DNA from: Amylostereum areolatum
Taxonomy: Eukaryota; Basidiomycota; Agaricomycetes; Russulales; Stereaceae
Direction: 5' to 3'
Length of the DNA stretch: 64,000 nucleotides
Assembly: GCA_012932865.1 (NCBI GenBank)
Contig: SAXG01000036.1
Span: 248,001 to 312,000, forward strand
Part shown: one piece after another, positions 37,485 through 48,263 of the stretch
How positions within the stretch are numbered: position 1 is the first letter of the stretch
Layout of the letters: each line of letters starts with the position of its first letter
Notes under the pieces: generated by a model
Databases searched by the model: none
What the model saw: the letters and a program-made list of their open reading frames with translations, nothing else
Told to the model about the DNA's origin: nothing
Made by a program: the position numbers and the translations under genes

Positions 37485-38514
37485 GTACGTGAACAAAGTG
37501 TTCGCTTGCTTTTTAAGTACGCCTAGACATGCATGTACACCCATCGAGAATCCACAGGCGCACGAAGACGTGTGTTCTTATACCAGTTACTCTCTATACT
37601 ATGCTGGTCGGGCGTTGGTGCACGCCAAGTTGAAGAAGCTGAAAACGGGGGATTGAGGGCATTTGGGTGACGTCACCTCTGCGCCGGCACAGAGCGGCGC
37701 AGCGCTCCCCTAATCGGGAAGGTAGGTGGCCGTTGGGCCCGGTGGGACGAGTTACGAAGCGCGGCTTTGAACTTTTGAACTTTGGAGGCTTCGCAAGAGC
37801 ACAGTGTGGCCCTGTGTTGGTGATAGTTTCTGTCAGATGCAGGTGCGTCTCCGTTCAAGTCACCGTTATTATCTATGCTGAAAGATCGAACAAGCAGTGC
37901 GCGGCGGGAGCATAAGGCGTGTGACCGTCGACGCTCAGCAGGCTGTGGGGCTCCGGCTTCCAAGGACTAATACGATCCTGTGGAATTGCTGTGGTTACAA
38001 GCTTTATCTTCCTCTCGCACATCTCCCATCCTATGTGTACAAGACAACGAAGGCTTTCGCTTGCCGTAGCATGGGGTGATAGTGCGCTGTCATCGACGGT
38101 CAACGTCGCGACTCGGGAGCAACTCGAAAGACACACTCCGGGACCGGTCGAAACAAGAGTGTCGCAGACGAGGGAGTCGGAAACATAGCAGAAGAAGGGA
38201 ATGGGTGTTGTGGGCAGAATAAGTACGCAGGTCTCAGGAGTCAGAACATGGCGGAGACGCTGCAGCCCCGTTCACCGCCGACCCTACACCCGCCGACTTT
38301 CATACTCGCGCCCCCTCCAGCTGGACGCAGTCACGCCCCACGCCCCCTAGGACACCGACCGTCGGGTTTCGCGACGGAATTCTACCCAGGGGGGGCGCAG
38401 ACGAGGAGGGGTCGTAGTTGGGAATGTTCGGGAACGGGCGTGGTCTGAACCCTATTTCGGCTTTACCTTCTCCTAATAGGACGGTTTGCTTTATAGGGGT
38501 CGCCTTCCGTCCCC
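37485..38514. other. Intergenic, promoter side of the Ser-rich protein gene
   Basis: No gene is recognised between the MITE and the next gene. Open frames are short and without family features. Confidence 0.4.
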
Positions 38515-38521
38515 TATATAA
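38515..38521 (+). promoter_or_regulatory. Possible TATA box
   Basis: TATATAA lies 49 bp upstream of ATG 38570 and is followed by a pyrimidine-rich leader. The position suits a short 5' leader for the Ser-rich protein gene. Confidence 0.35.
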
Positions 38522-38569
38522 CCCCCAAACCCTCTTTTTCTACCTTCACCCCTCCTCTTTCCCCCCGCC

Positions 38570-40327
38570 ATGTCCTTCCATGCGCAAACCCGTCCGTCGT
38601 CCTCGGTGCGTTGTCCTCCCTCCACCCGTCCTCTCCACCCACGCTCACAGCGATTTCCCTCTTCACAGAAGACCCATCGCGCACGTGCTCGCCCCTCCAG
38701 AAGCATGCCCTCTTCCCCCTCCACCTCGCGCCCCCACCCCCACCCCTCTCCGCCACTTTCCCCGACACCCTCAACCTATTCCGACTCCGACTCAGCCTCT
38801 GAACACCTCAGCCCGCTCACGCCCGAAGACGACATCCCCGCCTTCCTCGCTACCCAACGCGCCCTCTTCTACAGCCCCAAATCATCCGACAATGGCAGGA
38901 ATCAGACCAACTCCGCCAGGCTCGTGCAAGAGTACGCCCGACGCGCGTCCTTCTCCGGCGCGTCCACACGGGTCAAGCGCATCCTCGGCGGACGTCGGCA
39001 GGTGCGTTTGCTTTCTCCTCTCCCCGCCGCCTTGCGCTCCACGGGCTGATTTCCGGGAACAGAAGTCGGAAAACCCCCGCGCGGTCGAGATCATGGTCGA
39101 AGCAGAGTCGGTGTCCGTCTCGGAAGAAGTCGACTCGCCCCGCGTGCTGATCCCGCCGAAGCTGGACAGGATGTTCACGGAGTGCGAAAGTCTGCACGGG
39201 GAAAGCGATGGAGAAGTGGAGGGGGATAAGACGGTCAGTTGATTGGATGCGAGACGTGCAGGCGGCGCGAACTGACCAGTCAGGGTGATTGCTCGTAGGT
39301 TGGCGTGTTCGAAAGGTCTTTCGATGGGGCAATTCCAGTGTCAAATTCGTCTACGGTACGTTGTTCATCGATGCCGTTCAACGATATCACGGTCCAACTC
39401 ATTCTTTTCCGAATGTAGCCTGCGCTCGCATACTCGACCTCTTCCTCCTTCCCCGGCACCGTTCCCCCGAAACTCGATTCCAGCCCCAACGTCGGCTGCT
39501 TCCCTACCGCGCCCTCAAGTTCTCTGCCTGCTGCGCCCGCCTGCTCCACCCCTCCTGCCGTGTTGCCCTTTCCGAACTTAAACAACCTAGCCCAAGTCGT
39601 GCTGTTTCTCCCCTGGTGTCTCGCGATGGGCGCGAGCATCTGCCTCTGTCCGACTCTTCTCCCCACCCTTCTCCCCACGCACGCCCTTCCCCAACCAAGC
39701 TTAAGCCCTTCGCCCTCGTGCGATTTTCTCAGCCAGTCCGCATCCAGCGACTCATGTTTGGCTTCTCTCCTCAACGATCCCCTCCGTCCTTCTTTCTCTA
39801 GCGATTCCTTGCACCCTTCCCTTTCTCCCTCATGCGCTTCCCTCCGTCCCTCTCCGTCTTGCGATTCCTTCCCTCTTTCTCCTTCTCCATCCCGCGATTG
39901 CCTCCAGTCCTCCCCCTCCAACACGTCCTCCTTCAACGCGTACCATTCCGCCCGCGATCCCTCCTCCCCCGAGCCCCTCTGCAACATTACCGCCCCCGCT
40001 CCCACCCCCACCCTAACCCACGCACCCCTCCACCGCCTCGCATACTACGCCCACACCGCCGTCCCGCACATCGCCCTCTTCCTCTTCTCCCTCGTCGCAC
40101 TCGCGTGGTACATTCCCCGCGCTGGCGCCGCCGTGGGGGCCGTCGCGGGAACGCGCGCGTGGACGGTGTGGGCCGGGTTCGCGCGGAGGATGCGTGAAGG
40201 GCGGGAGACGCTCGGGGAGAGGGAGGCGGAGGCGGAGGCGGAGGTCGACATGGAGTGTGTGTGGGCGGTCGTATGCGGGGAAGAGGTCGAGTTTGTGAGG
40301 CGGTACGTTCGCGCTGAGAGTTGGTAG
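38570..40327 (+). CDS. Ser/Pro-rich protein with two predicted membrane segments
   Basis: I do not recognise this family. Four exons join cleanly in phase: 38570-39001, 39063-39233, 39299-39355 and 39419-40327, giving about 522 residues. The N-terminal half is Ser/Pro-rich and probably disordered. It includes a moderately conserved-looking block, PEDDIPAFLATQRALFYSP. The second exon is acidic (VEIMVEAESVSVSEE). Two hydrophobic stretches follow: NLAQVVLFLPWCLAMGASI and HIALFLFSLVALAWYIP. Between them is a degenerate Ser/Pro/Leu repeat around SPSCDS/SPSRDC units. The C-terminus has an EAEAEAEV run. The clean splicing argues for a real gene. A membrane location is inferred only from hydrophobicity. 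A TATATAA lies just upstream. Confidence 0.65.
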
Positions 40328-40789
40328 GATGGGATCAAGTTTTCTGTACGGTGTACGAGTATACGAACTGTGCGGTTTCCCGGACTTCGTACGCGGTGAC
40401 ACGTTACGATATCGCGTTGTATGCCTGTATCTTGCACTTGCACCAGAGAGACCTGTGAGCGCACCTGCAACTCAGTGTCCAGTCGCTCAGATCGTACACG
40501 AGTCTTCCTTTCCCCGCGCGATACCCGCCAGGAATAAACGTTGGGCGACCCTGTGACAGAACCGTCTGACGGAAAACGGTGCCCAACCGGGTGCTTGCAG
40601 GCCAGCCAGAAGCATGCAATGACGCTGACTGAACTCGGACCATCAAGATCACGGGGAGCACTGCAATATAGGCGCGTATCCCGCAGAATAGCAGGCACCA
40701 TGGTCGGGGGGCAGCGGCGAGGCGCCAACTAGGGGCTTTATGAAGGGGGCTCCGACCGTGTATTCCAACGACCGTTCAACTTTCCTCTC

Positions 40790-41335
40790 ATGTTCAGGAC
40801 ATCCGAGAACACTTTTCGGTCACTGAGGCCCGGGCCTCGTCTCCCGCATCCACAGCCTCTACTCCCCTTGCATTTTCGCACACACCAACATTCTGCTTCG
40901 TACTCTGAAGATGTCAATGACCACCAACATACCAGCACGAATGCTTTGCGTCCCATTGCCGAAGACGCGACGATGCTTCCTCTCATGCGGAGAGATCTCA
41001 CCTTCGCGTTCGGTGTGGCGAGGACAAATGTGCCGCGTACCATCGCGGCTTTGCTCGACATTATCGGCAAGGTCGCGATGCTCCTTAGTCGTGTCGGCAC
41101 GTTCTGTACCGTCTTCACGGTCCTGCTGTCGAGTATGGTCTATATGGCGATCGCAGCCGTCGGGGCGGTTCTGGGCGTGTGGGTATACCAGAATATACGG
41201 TGAGCTTCGGACTGTCAGCTACTACACACCTCGATGAGGATGGATGCTCACGCACCTGTATCTGTGTCTAGATACGGACAGGCAAATTTCGACCTCACAG
41301 GGATCACGAACCGCCGCATGAACGGGGGCGCGTAG
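40790..41335 (+). CDS. Small membrane protein family, copy 3
   Basis: Third paralogue of the unknown family seen at 25790 and 28761. The first exon runs from ATG 40790 to about 41201. It holds a His/Ser-rich N-terminus, then an amphipathic helix (LLDIIGKVAMLLSRVG), a hydrophobic segment (FTVLLSSMVYMAIAAVGAV) and the shared LGVWVYQNIR. An intron beginning GTGAGCTTC and ending GTGTCTAG leads to a short last exon, YGQANFDLTGITNRR, with stop TAG at 41333. That exon aligns in sequence and phase with the other two copies, so the TGA at 41201-41203 is very probably spliced out. A coiled-coil gene lies 0.8 kb downstream on the same strand. No function can be assigned; membrane anchoring is inferred. 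Confidence 0.65.
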
Positions 41336-42144
41336 GAGGATGTACTCAATTTTGAAGAACATCTAGCGGGAAGAATTGCAGCGCGAGCAATGTGGGGAAA
41401 GGGTGGGTTTCGGCGGGAAGTCCTTGTCGAAAAGCACATCAGATGTCTCCAGGCAGAAAGAGCGCCTATGCAGCGCCGATCAGCTAGATGACCCGATTCC
41501 TACCACACCTTGTAAGCTGACTTGCCTGTATGAGAGCTACCAATGTCAACGGCGCGGCATCGATCCCACGGGAGTGTCATGACCGGACGAGTACAGCCTG
41601 TGCGTCAGTCAGTCGTCCAGCACCCGCGGAGAAGGCGACGAATGAAATGGACACGCCCTCCCGTTTCGCGGATCAAGTCCTCGGTCGAAGCTGTTTATGT
41701 GGGCCCTGCCCTAGTCTCCAGTCGAAGACCTTATCAGAAGACGGCCGCTCTGGTATAGCTCTACCCTGAGAATTGCCATTGTCGCTCGTTTGATCTAGAA
41801 AAAGAGCCGACCAGTTGTGGATTGCTTGTTGAAGCTTTCGTTCTGGGATGCTCAATAGCGGATGAGCGCATAGATAAGTAAGATGTTGACCGCGTCGAGG
41901 GTATGAGGAGAGCTCAGCGCTCAGCGAAAGTTGAAGTTCCGGTCAACGTTGTCGATGACGTAGCCTCAGTAGCGAGCACGTTACATAAGCCACGAGGTCC
42001 GGCCGGCGGCAGTCGACAAAAACCGAAAAAGCTAAATCCCCCCGGCATTCCATAAGTCGGCCCCTGGCCAATCCCCCGGCGGTTCCTTTTTCGACTCTCT
42101 TCTTTCTCCCTCCTGAAGCTTCTCACTTTTCCGTTCGCCCGCGC
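41336..42144. other. Intergenic, no gene recognised
   Basis: Short frames only, none with family support. The last 100 bp are a pyrimidine-rich leader for the coiled-coil gene. Confidence 0.4.
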
Positions 42145-43017
42145 ATGGCCACGGACACCCGATCCTGCACCGTACCCTCCCCCATCATCGCCAACGTTCA
42201 TCTTCGCCGTTTCGTCCCGCACATTTTCGCCCAACCCCGTAACCCTTCACAGCGGCTTGCTCGCAGCCTCGAGCCGCGCCCCTATATCTCCTCGCCACTC
42301 GCCACAGACGCAAAATCCACGTCGTTCTTTTCAACCATGCCGGATACATCCGCGCTCTCTGACGCGGAGACAATCGCGCCGTCTACCGCCCGCACGCCGG
42401 CCACCAAACGCTTTGATCTCGCGGTCCTGTCGTCCGCGTGCGGGTTACCCATCTCCGGGGACATCAAATGGCTTCTGGACATCCTCGGCGACATCGAAAG
42501 GAGGAAGGCGCGGAAGACGAAGGCGGAGATGACGAAGGTGAAGACGGAGGCGAAGGAGGAGTGTACGAAGGCGAGGGAGGAGGCCAGGAGGGCGTGGGCC
42601 GAGGTCGCGAAGGCGAGGGCGGAGGTCAAGAGGGTGAAGGAGGAGAAGGAAGCGGAGGTGCGGAAGGCGTGGGGGGATGCGTGGGGAGAGATCACGAGGG
42701 TCCGAACCAAGGCGAATGAAGAGAGAGCGTGGAGGAAGGACGAGGCGCAGGCTGAGAAGATGTGGGTGCGTTACATGGTGGAATACGAGGTGGAGAAGGC
42801 GAAGGAGGACGCGAGGTACGAGGTCGAAATTGCGAGGTACGAGGCGAGGCGGGAGATCGACGAAGCGAGGGAGGTGATGAGAAGGGAGGTCGAGGCGGCG
42901 AGGGAAGAGACGAGGGCGGTGAGAGAGACGTTGAAGGGAGCGGCGGAAACACGCGATGAGGGAGAGGCAGTGGGAAGGGCTGACGATGGGTACGATGGGT
43001 ACGTCGTTCTGCCTTGA
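42145..43017 (+). CDS. Long coiled-coil protein (copy CC-1)
   Basis: Single-exon frame of 290 codons from ATG 42145. An alternative start at 42337 (MPDTSALSDAET) resembles the MADT start of the two other coiled-coil genes. Residues from about 100 to 275 form an almost unbroken charged heptad pattern (KAEMTKVKTEAKEE, then KAREEARRAWAEVAKAR and EVEKAKEDARYEVEIARYE), which predicts a long coiled coil. A short block before it (ISGDIKWLLDILGDIERRK) is the only non-repetitive feature. No membrane segment is seen, unlike the paralogue-like genes at 46256 and 53129. Function unknown. The coil could be structural or mediate oligomerisation. Confidence 0.6.
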   Translation: MATDTRSCTVPSPIIANVHLRRFVPHIFAQPRNPSQRLARSLEPRPYISSPLATDAKSTSFFSTMPDTSALSDAETIAPSTARTPATKRFDLAVLSSACGLPISGDIKWLLDILGDIERRKARKTKAEMTKVKTEAKEECTKAREEARRAWAEVAKARAEVKRVKEEKEAEVRKAWGDAWGEITRVRTKANEERAWRKDEAQAEKMWVRYMVEYEVEKAKEDARYEVEIARYEARREIDEAREVMRREVEAAREETRAVRETLKGAAETRDEGEAVGRADDGYDGYVVLP

Positions 43018-43933
43018 TGTCGGGCGGCGGGCCTCTCTCAGCGTCATGGCGGTGTGTAACTTTGCATCCTCGGGCCTGAGGATTTCACCAGTGCGTGCCA
43101 GGACACTTCACGCTCGCCTCTCCCTGTATCCCAGTCCAGCGCAACATACGCACGCACATATCATTATCAGTATCTTATTCTTCCACGATTCTCTCCCCAC
43201 TACCAATTCACAACGCTTACCGACGAGTACCGTGCCCGAACTCCACCCCTTTCTTTCCAGCCCGATTTCGTCTCCAGGCTGGGGGTAGTTCAAAGAACGG
43301 CGTTCATTGTTTCGTGCCATATTGGGCGGGTTCGTTCGCTTGTCCTTGTCACTTGCGATCCACGCGTCGAGAACTTACCAGCCTGAGAACGACGCGGCCT
43401 CCAGGAAACAACTACGGCCCCACACGGGCGGTAAGGATTCAACCAGGAAATCCATAGGAGAAACCCCTTACCACCATCCCAAGTACACGCACCTTGGTAC
43501 GGAGAACATCCCATGTTTCGAGCGTTGAGAGGCCTTCGCCCGCAGGCTCCTTTTCCGCACGACGCTTTCATTCGTGGTATCCCAAGTTGTCCTGCACCTG
43601 CTCTAAATGGAGACATGCATCGATGTCCTCGAAGATGAGTGACATCGAATAGAGGAAAGGGAGAGCGCGGAAGACGAGCGCGGGTTCTCCAGTTGACCCC
43701 GAGGGCGAGGATCAGCGGGAGGGCCGGTAGGCGGTTCTGAGCGTAGAATTCAATACGTTGGTTCTCATCCGTGTCGAGCGTAGGCGGAGGGTCGAGATCG
43801 AGGAGGTCGGACAGCGGTGTGCGCTGCTCGATGCGTGTGTATCTCATGTCCTGTGAGGAGAGACAGGCGCAGTTTCCTGCGTGGTCGCACTAGCGGAGGT
43901 ACGGTGAGTACTGTGGAAAATGTGGAGGTCGAC
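43018..43933. other. Intergenic with a coiled-coil gene fragment
   Basis: No intact gene. At about 43604-43690 (+) the DNA resembles the part of the CC-1 gene that encodes KWLLDILGDIERRKARKT, with several small insertions and an in-frame stop. It looks like a decayed duplicate fragment. The remainder lies just outside the inverted-repeat arm. Confidence 0.4.
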
Positions 43934-44138
43934 GTACTCCGCGAAGAGGTGCGCCGTGGCCTTTTTGATGCCCTTGGCGCCGCCTGCTCCCCCCAAGAGC
44001 GATTCAGTGCAGAATGCTTCAGCGCCCGAGCAGGAGCGCGTGGATTCAGAAGGGTGCGCACCTGAAAGTAATTACGACGACTTTGTCCTCCGCGCGGGCG
44101 GCATGGAGGAAGAGCTGGTCGTCGGAGAGGGTGATCAT
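43934..44138 (-). pseudogene. Truncated 5' fragment of the third SDR gene
   Basis: From ATG 44138 the frame reads MITLSDDQLFLHAARAEDK and VVVIT, matching the start of the SDR gene at 55901. The first splice site carries a 4-nt insertion (TTTC before AGGTGCGC), and the next exon reads GAKGIKKATAHLF, where the intact gene has GAKGIGKATARLF. Homology stops after this exon. It cannot encode a dehydrogenase. Confidence 0.8.
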
Positions 44139-44498
44139 GGGGTAAGTGTCCCTCGTGGTGCTGTCGCTGTGGCTGTCCGAGATTAAGTGTACAGTAGGTC
44201 GGGACCAAGTCGGAACGTCGGGAGTTGGAGGACGTTCTCTGCGCGATGGATTGATTGGGCGCCGCTCGAGGCGGCAGTCACGAACGGGGAGTTTAGGCGC
44301 GGTACGCTCGACCGAGAATCCTGTTCGGGATGAGTTCGGTTTGAAGAGGACATGACCGTCTACGCGACGTGTTCGGGGTACTTATACAACTGTTGGAATA
44401 CATGAACGCGTCGACTGCCAAGGAGATGGAGTCGGAAATTTGAGATATCACGCGTCACGTGCTATGCCTCGTACTAACTTCTACACCCGACCAAGTCT

Positions 44499-44506
44499 TA
44501 TATATA
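44499..44506 (+). promoter_or_regulatory. TATA-like element of the left SDR gene
   Basis: TATATATA lies about 150 bp upstream of ATG 44653. The right-arm counterpart is shortened to a CATAC at this spot, so the element is absent there. Confidence 0.4.
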
Positions 44507-44652
44507 CTGGACTTCACACCATCAATCATGAGAACGTAAGACATGAAACCTTCCCTCGACAGGCGACCTCCTCTTCCCTCTCACCCCCCATTCTGAATCC
44601 CAACCGCGCGTTCGACACGGCCAACAGAGCGCCCTCCACCTCCGCTACCGAT

Positions 44653-46157
44653 ATGACGACCATTCTCGACACCCAGCTCTTCGCGCACGCCGCCCGCGTC
44701 AAAGACCGCGTCGTCGTCATCACTGGTGCGTTTCTATTGCTTTCGACCTGAACATGGGCTGAGAGTCGACGGGCAGGCGGCGCAAACGGGATAGGGAGGG
44801 AGACCGCGGGCGTGTTCGCGAAACATGGGTGCGTACGCCTCACCCCGCACGAACGAAGTTCCCCGCCTCACGCACCAGCAGCGCGAACGTCGTCGTCGGC
44901 GATCTCGACGTCGCAGGCGGACAGGCCGTCGTGGCCGACATCACAGCCGCGGGAGGGTGCGTCCTGTCCTCCGCCCCTCATGCGCCCATTCCTGATCCCA
45001 TCTTCCGCAGACACGCCGTGTTCTCCAAATGCGACGTGCTCGTGTGGGACGACCTCGTCGACCTCTTCGACCTCGCGCTCAAGTGGTACGGCTCTGTAGA
45101 TATCGTGGTGCGCGCTGTAGCCCCTCTGCTTATGCTTCCCGACTCATGTTGCGTGGACAGATCCCGAACGCGGGCGTCACCGACCGCGGCAACGCCTGCA
45201 ACGGCTTCCTCAAGCTCAAAGACGGACGCCCGCAACCGCCCACGCTCACCACCCTCCACGTCAACCTCACCGCCGTCGTCCAAAGTGCGTCTTGACCGCC
45301 CCCTCATCCTGCCCGCCCGACGCTCATGCGTCCTGTGTCGCCACAGCCGTCCACCTCGGATTATACCACATCAAGACCACGCGGACGAAGGACGACCTCA
45401 AGGCGATCGTCCTCCTCGGCTCCATGGGTGCGTTCTCCGTTTTCTCTCCCACAACCGTCCGCGCTCACACCCCTTTTTTTCTGGTGGTCAGCTTCCTGGC
45501 AGGCGATCCCCGGCGGCACGCAATACAGCGCTGCGAAGCACGGCGCGCTCGGGCTCATGCGCTCGCTGTACGAATCCTGCTCTGAGGAGAGCATCCGCGT
45601 CGCGATCGTCCATCCCTGGTTCTCCGGTACGTCCTCCGTCCTCGTTCTTTCCTCAAGCACCCACTCGTCTCCTCGACGCTCCGGCCTTCACCAAGACACC
45701 GCGATCGTGCCGCCCATCGCGAAACTCGCCCTCGCCGGGATCCCGAAAACCCCCCTAACGCGCATCGCGCACGCCATCTTCGCCGCCGCGTCCGATCCCG
45801 ATCCGGACACGAGCGGCTGCGCGTGGCTGCTGCCCGACGACGGGCCCGTCTTCCGCCTCGCGAGGGTCGAACTGAAGGAGGGCGTGTACGGGATGGTGGA
45901 CGCGCGGCTGCGTCGGGCGAAAGGGTGAGCACAGCGGTGTCTGGATAGGAGGTTGTGCGCTGATAGTTACGTTGGTGCTTAGTATCCGTCAGAGCGTCCT
46001 GCTCGCTATCGGGCTCGTGCGCGACGTCGCGGGCGTCCTCGGCGGGCGGAGGGTTCTCGCACTGTGTCTCGTAGTCGGGGCGTGGCGGAGCGGGCTCGTG
46101 GCAAGGGTGTTGGATTTCGTGTCGAGGGCTGCGGGATGCCTACGCCATCCTATATAG
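44653..46157 (+). CDS. Short-chain dehydrogenase/reductase (SDR-A)
   Basis: Predicted NAD(P)-dependent classical SDR; the substrate is unknown. ATG 44653 starts MTTILDTQLFAHAARV. Eight short introns, several with GTGCG donors, are removed in phase. The Rossmann motif is ITGGANGIGRETAGVFAKHG. GDLDVAGGQ ends strand 2 with Asp, which suggests NAD(H). Further features are CDVLVWDDL, IPNAGVTDRG (NAG motif), LLGSMASWQ (catalytic Ser) and YSAAKHGALGLMRSLY (YxxxK), then VHPWFS. The final exon adds a tail of about 60 residues (LLAIGLVRDVAGVLGG, then LALCLVVGAWRSGLVARVL) that may associate with membrane. The right-arm copy at 53858 is almost identical, including introns. All catalytic residues are present, so it is likely active. 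Confidence 0.88.
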
Positions 46158-46255
46158 ACTGAAATCAGGAGTAGAGGACGTTGAAGAGACAGGGGGCTCA
46201 ATGAACATTGTTGCTGCAGTGCTGCGTAGACAAAGAGAACGCAGAAGAGCCCACG

Positions 46256-46981
46256 TCATTTCAGGTGGGGTACATGCTGACACAGTATGACTACTGCTGC
46301 CCCGAGAGCCAGATGCACGGCCCAACGAAGTGCGTTGTTCGAACCCTCTCCCGCCACCTTGACCTCCTCTCTCACCGCCCGGACCTCCTCTCTCGCCACC
46401 TTGACCTCCTCTCTCGCAGCCTTGACCTCCTCTCTCGCCGCCCGGACCTCTTCCTTGGCTTCATCCCTAACCGCCCTGACCTCCTCTCTCGCCGCCCGGA
46501 TCTCTTCCTTGGCTTCGTCCCTAACCGCCTTGACCTCCGCTGTGGTCTCTTCTCTCGCCGCTTTGGTCTCCTCTCTCGCCGCTTTGGTCTCTTCTCTCGC
46601 TGCCCGGACCTCCTCCTTACATTCCTCCCTCTCCCTCCTGACATATCTTTGCGATGCCTGGTGAACCCGAAGGATCACACCCCGTTCCGACAACGAACGT
46701 GAGGGTGGGGGGGATACATCGGAGGCCGCCGGAGGAGGGTCAAATAGCTCGCTTATCGACAGGTGAGGGGAGACAACGGCGGGGGCGGAGGTTGCGATGG
46801 AGGGCTGTGGGGCGGGTGCGAGGGGCATCGAGGAATATGACATGTGGGAATTGGGCGGAGACAGGGGGCTATCCACTTGAGCCTGCAGGACGGCAGCAAG
46901 TAATGCTGGGTCGACAATGTCGACATGGGGGTGTGTGGGCACTAGCAGAGGAGGGACGGGAGGAATATTTGTGTCGGCCAT
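46256..46981 (-). CDS. Heptad-repeat coiled-coil protein with C-terminal hydrophobic anchor (CC-2)
   Basis: Single-exon frame; the likely start is ATG 46981 (MADTNIPPVPPLL), 241 codons. The upstream ATG next to the TATA-like TTTATAGG sequence would leave no room for a leader. The N-terminal half is Pro/Ser-rich. A short block (GVILRVHQASQRYVRRERE) leads into exact 7-residue units such as AAREETK, AAREEVK and AVRDEAK. These are encoded by a 21-nt minisatellite-like repeat and give a perfect heptad coil. The C-terminus is a short hydrophobic segment, ALRWAVHLALGAAVVILC, then QHVPHLK, consistent with tail anchoring. It converges on SDR-A with about 100 bp between stops. The right-arm copy has a different repeat number and lacks about 70 N-terminal residues. 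Confidence 0.65.
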   Translation of the reverse strand: MADTNIPPVPPLLVPTHPHVDIVDPALLAAVLQAQVDSPLSPPNSHMSYSSMPLAPAPQPSIATSAPAVVSPHLSISELFDPPPAASDVSPPPSRSLSERGVILRVHQASQRYVRREREECKEEVRAAREETKAAREETKAAREETTAEVKAVRDEAKEEIRAAREEVRAVRDEAKEEVRAAREEVKAAREEVKVAREEVRAVREEVKVAGEGSNNALRWAVHLALGAAVVILCQHVPHLK

Positions 46982-47522
46982 TATTGGACCGTGTGTCGAT
47001 AGGGGTGAACGGGTGTGGGCGATCGAAGATATGGGCTGGTGTGTGCGGCGGGGGGGAGTGAAAAGATGCGGAGCGATGTTTTGAAGGTGGATTTGAGTCT
47101 CGACCAGTTTATAGGGGGCCATGGCGGGCTTGATGAATATCGAGCGCACGATCGCCGCGACCAAGTCACGGCCGTATATATACATTTATCTCCTAAATAC
47201 AGGCGCGGATACAACTCGGATACAGCCGTTAGTGGTTTCTAATGCCCGTGGTGGACGAGCGCCGAGGACGTGGTCCCGGGCCTGTCCGTCGTTGGCGGCG
47301 GCGGTCGTCCTCGACAGAACTGTCTTTCGCAGAGGCAGTTCAGCTCCACGGCTACAGAGCTCGGGCGAAGGCGCCGAGAAGCGAGAAGGGGGATATGTGC
47401 TTTCATACGTCCCGTAGTTAAAGAAGTACAGCAGACGTAGAAAATTATCCTCGAAAAGTATCATTGACGCGCACACCGTCCTCAGTCAGTCACTCTCTCA
47501 AGTAGTGTTACATTCGCGCGCC

Positions 47523-47598
47523 TCACGCCGTGCCCACCGCCCATGCCTCCAACCCGACGCACTCGAACGCGACCGTGCCCGCCCCGGCTTTTTTTCGG
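47523..47598 (-). pseudogene. 3' scrap of OXR1
   Basis: The last 25 codons read KKAGAGTVAFECVGLEAWAV and end GTA-stop, matching the C-terminus of the TLDc protein at 50751-52653 (KKAGTGTVAFECVGLEVWGV). Upstream of the poly-A/T run the homology ends abruptly. This is the inner edge of the left arm. Confidence 0.85.
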
Positions 47599-47871
47599 CT
47601 ACCCCCCTGTCGTACCCACCCCCTCGTCCCACACGCTCCATCCCCCGCCCCACAGCGCGCCGTCGCGTTCCCCACCACCGCCCCTGTTTCCGTCTCCGCC
47701 ACCGTCTCCGCCACCCTCCGCCCGGCAAAGTCTCCGCACCCCTCAGGGGCTTCGCCTACACCGCCCCCCAGCTCCGGTTCGTCCGTCGATTCTCGTGCCC
47801 TCCGTTCTCCCTGACGAATGCATGTGCGTCTCTAGACCTCATGCAATGGACAGTAGCGCGAAGTTTGCACT

Positions 47872-48031
47872 TCCGTGTTTGAAGGGAAGAAGGATTGAAG
47901 GCGAAGGAGGAGACGGACCGGGCGAGGGAGGCGGTCAAGGCGGCACAGGAGCAGATCAGGATGGTGAGAGATGATGCGTACCAGATGATCAATGCGGCGA
48001 GGGCTGAGGATGCGGCGGCGGAAGAGGTCAC
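47872..48031 (+). pseudogene. Coiled-coil gene fragment
   Basis: A short frame reads LKAKEETDRAREAVKAAQEQ and then IRMVRDDAYQMINAARAED, resembling the coil of the CC family in composition and in the MVRDDA/AVRDEA unit. It has no visible N-terminal exon or anchor. It lies just inside the inner edge of the left arm and is likely a remnant. Confidence 0.4.
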
Positions 48032-48263
48032 CTTGGTCGGTACAACCAGAACGACTATCTTCTGGTTGGGTCAGCCACGGAGACTAACCTTGGTCTTCTC
48101 GCACAAGGCGATCGGGGGAGTGTCCCTTCCACTCTTCCAGTTCACCTCCTGTATTTCCTGGTCAAGCGTGGCGCGCACATTTATCATCATCGTCAATATA
48201 TTCTCTCGGGATCTCGCACCTCCCCGGCGTACAGTACGAGTGCGAACACACATCGGAGCGGGC

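Larger units (their letters stand above)
43934..47598. repeat. Left arm of a large inverted duplication
   Basis: This arm is the reverse-complement homologue of 52579-56088, introns and intergenic DNA included. From its outer end it holds a truncated 5' piece of the third SDR gene (-), a complete SDR gene (+), a coiled-coil gene (-) and a 3' scrap of OXR1 (-). Both terminal gene pieces are truncated exactly at the arm borders, so this is the derived copy. The outer edge is near a GTAC at 43933-43936 and the inner edge is next to a T-run at 47589-47595. Confidence 0.85.
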
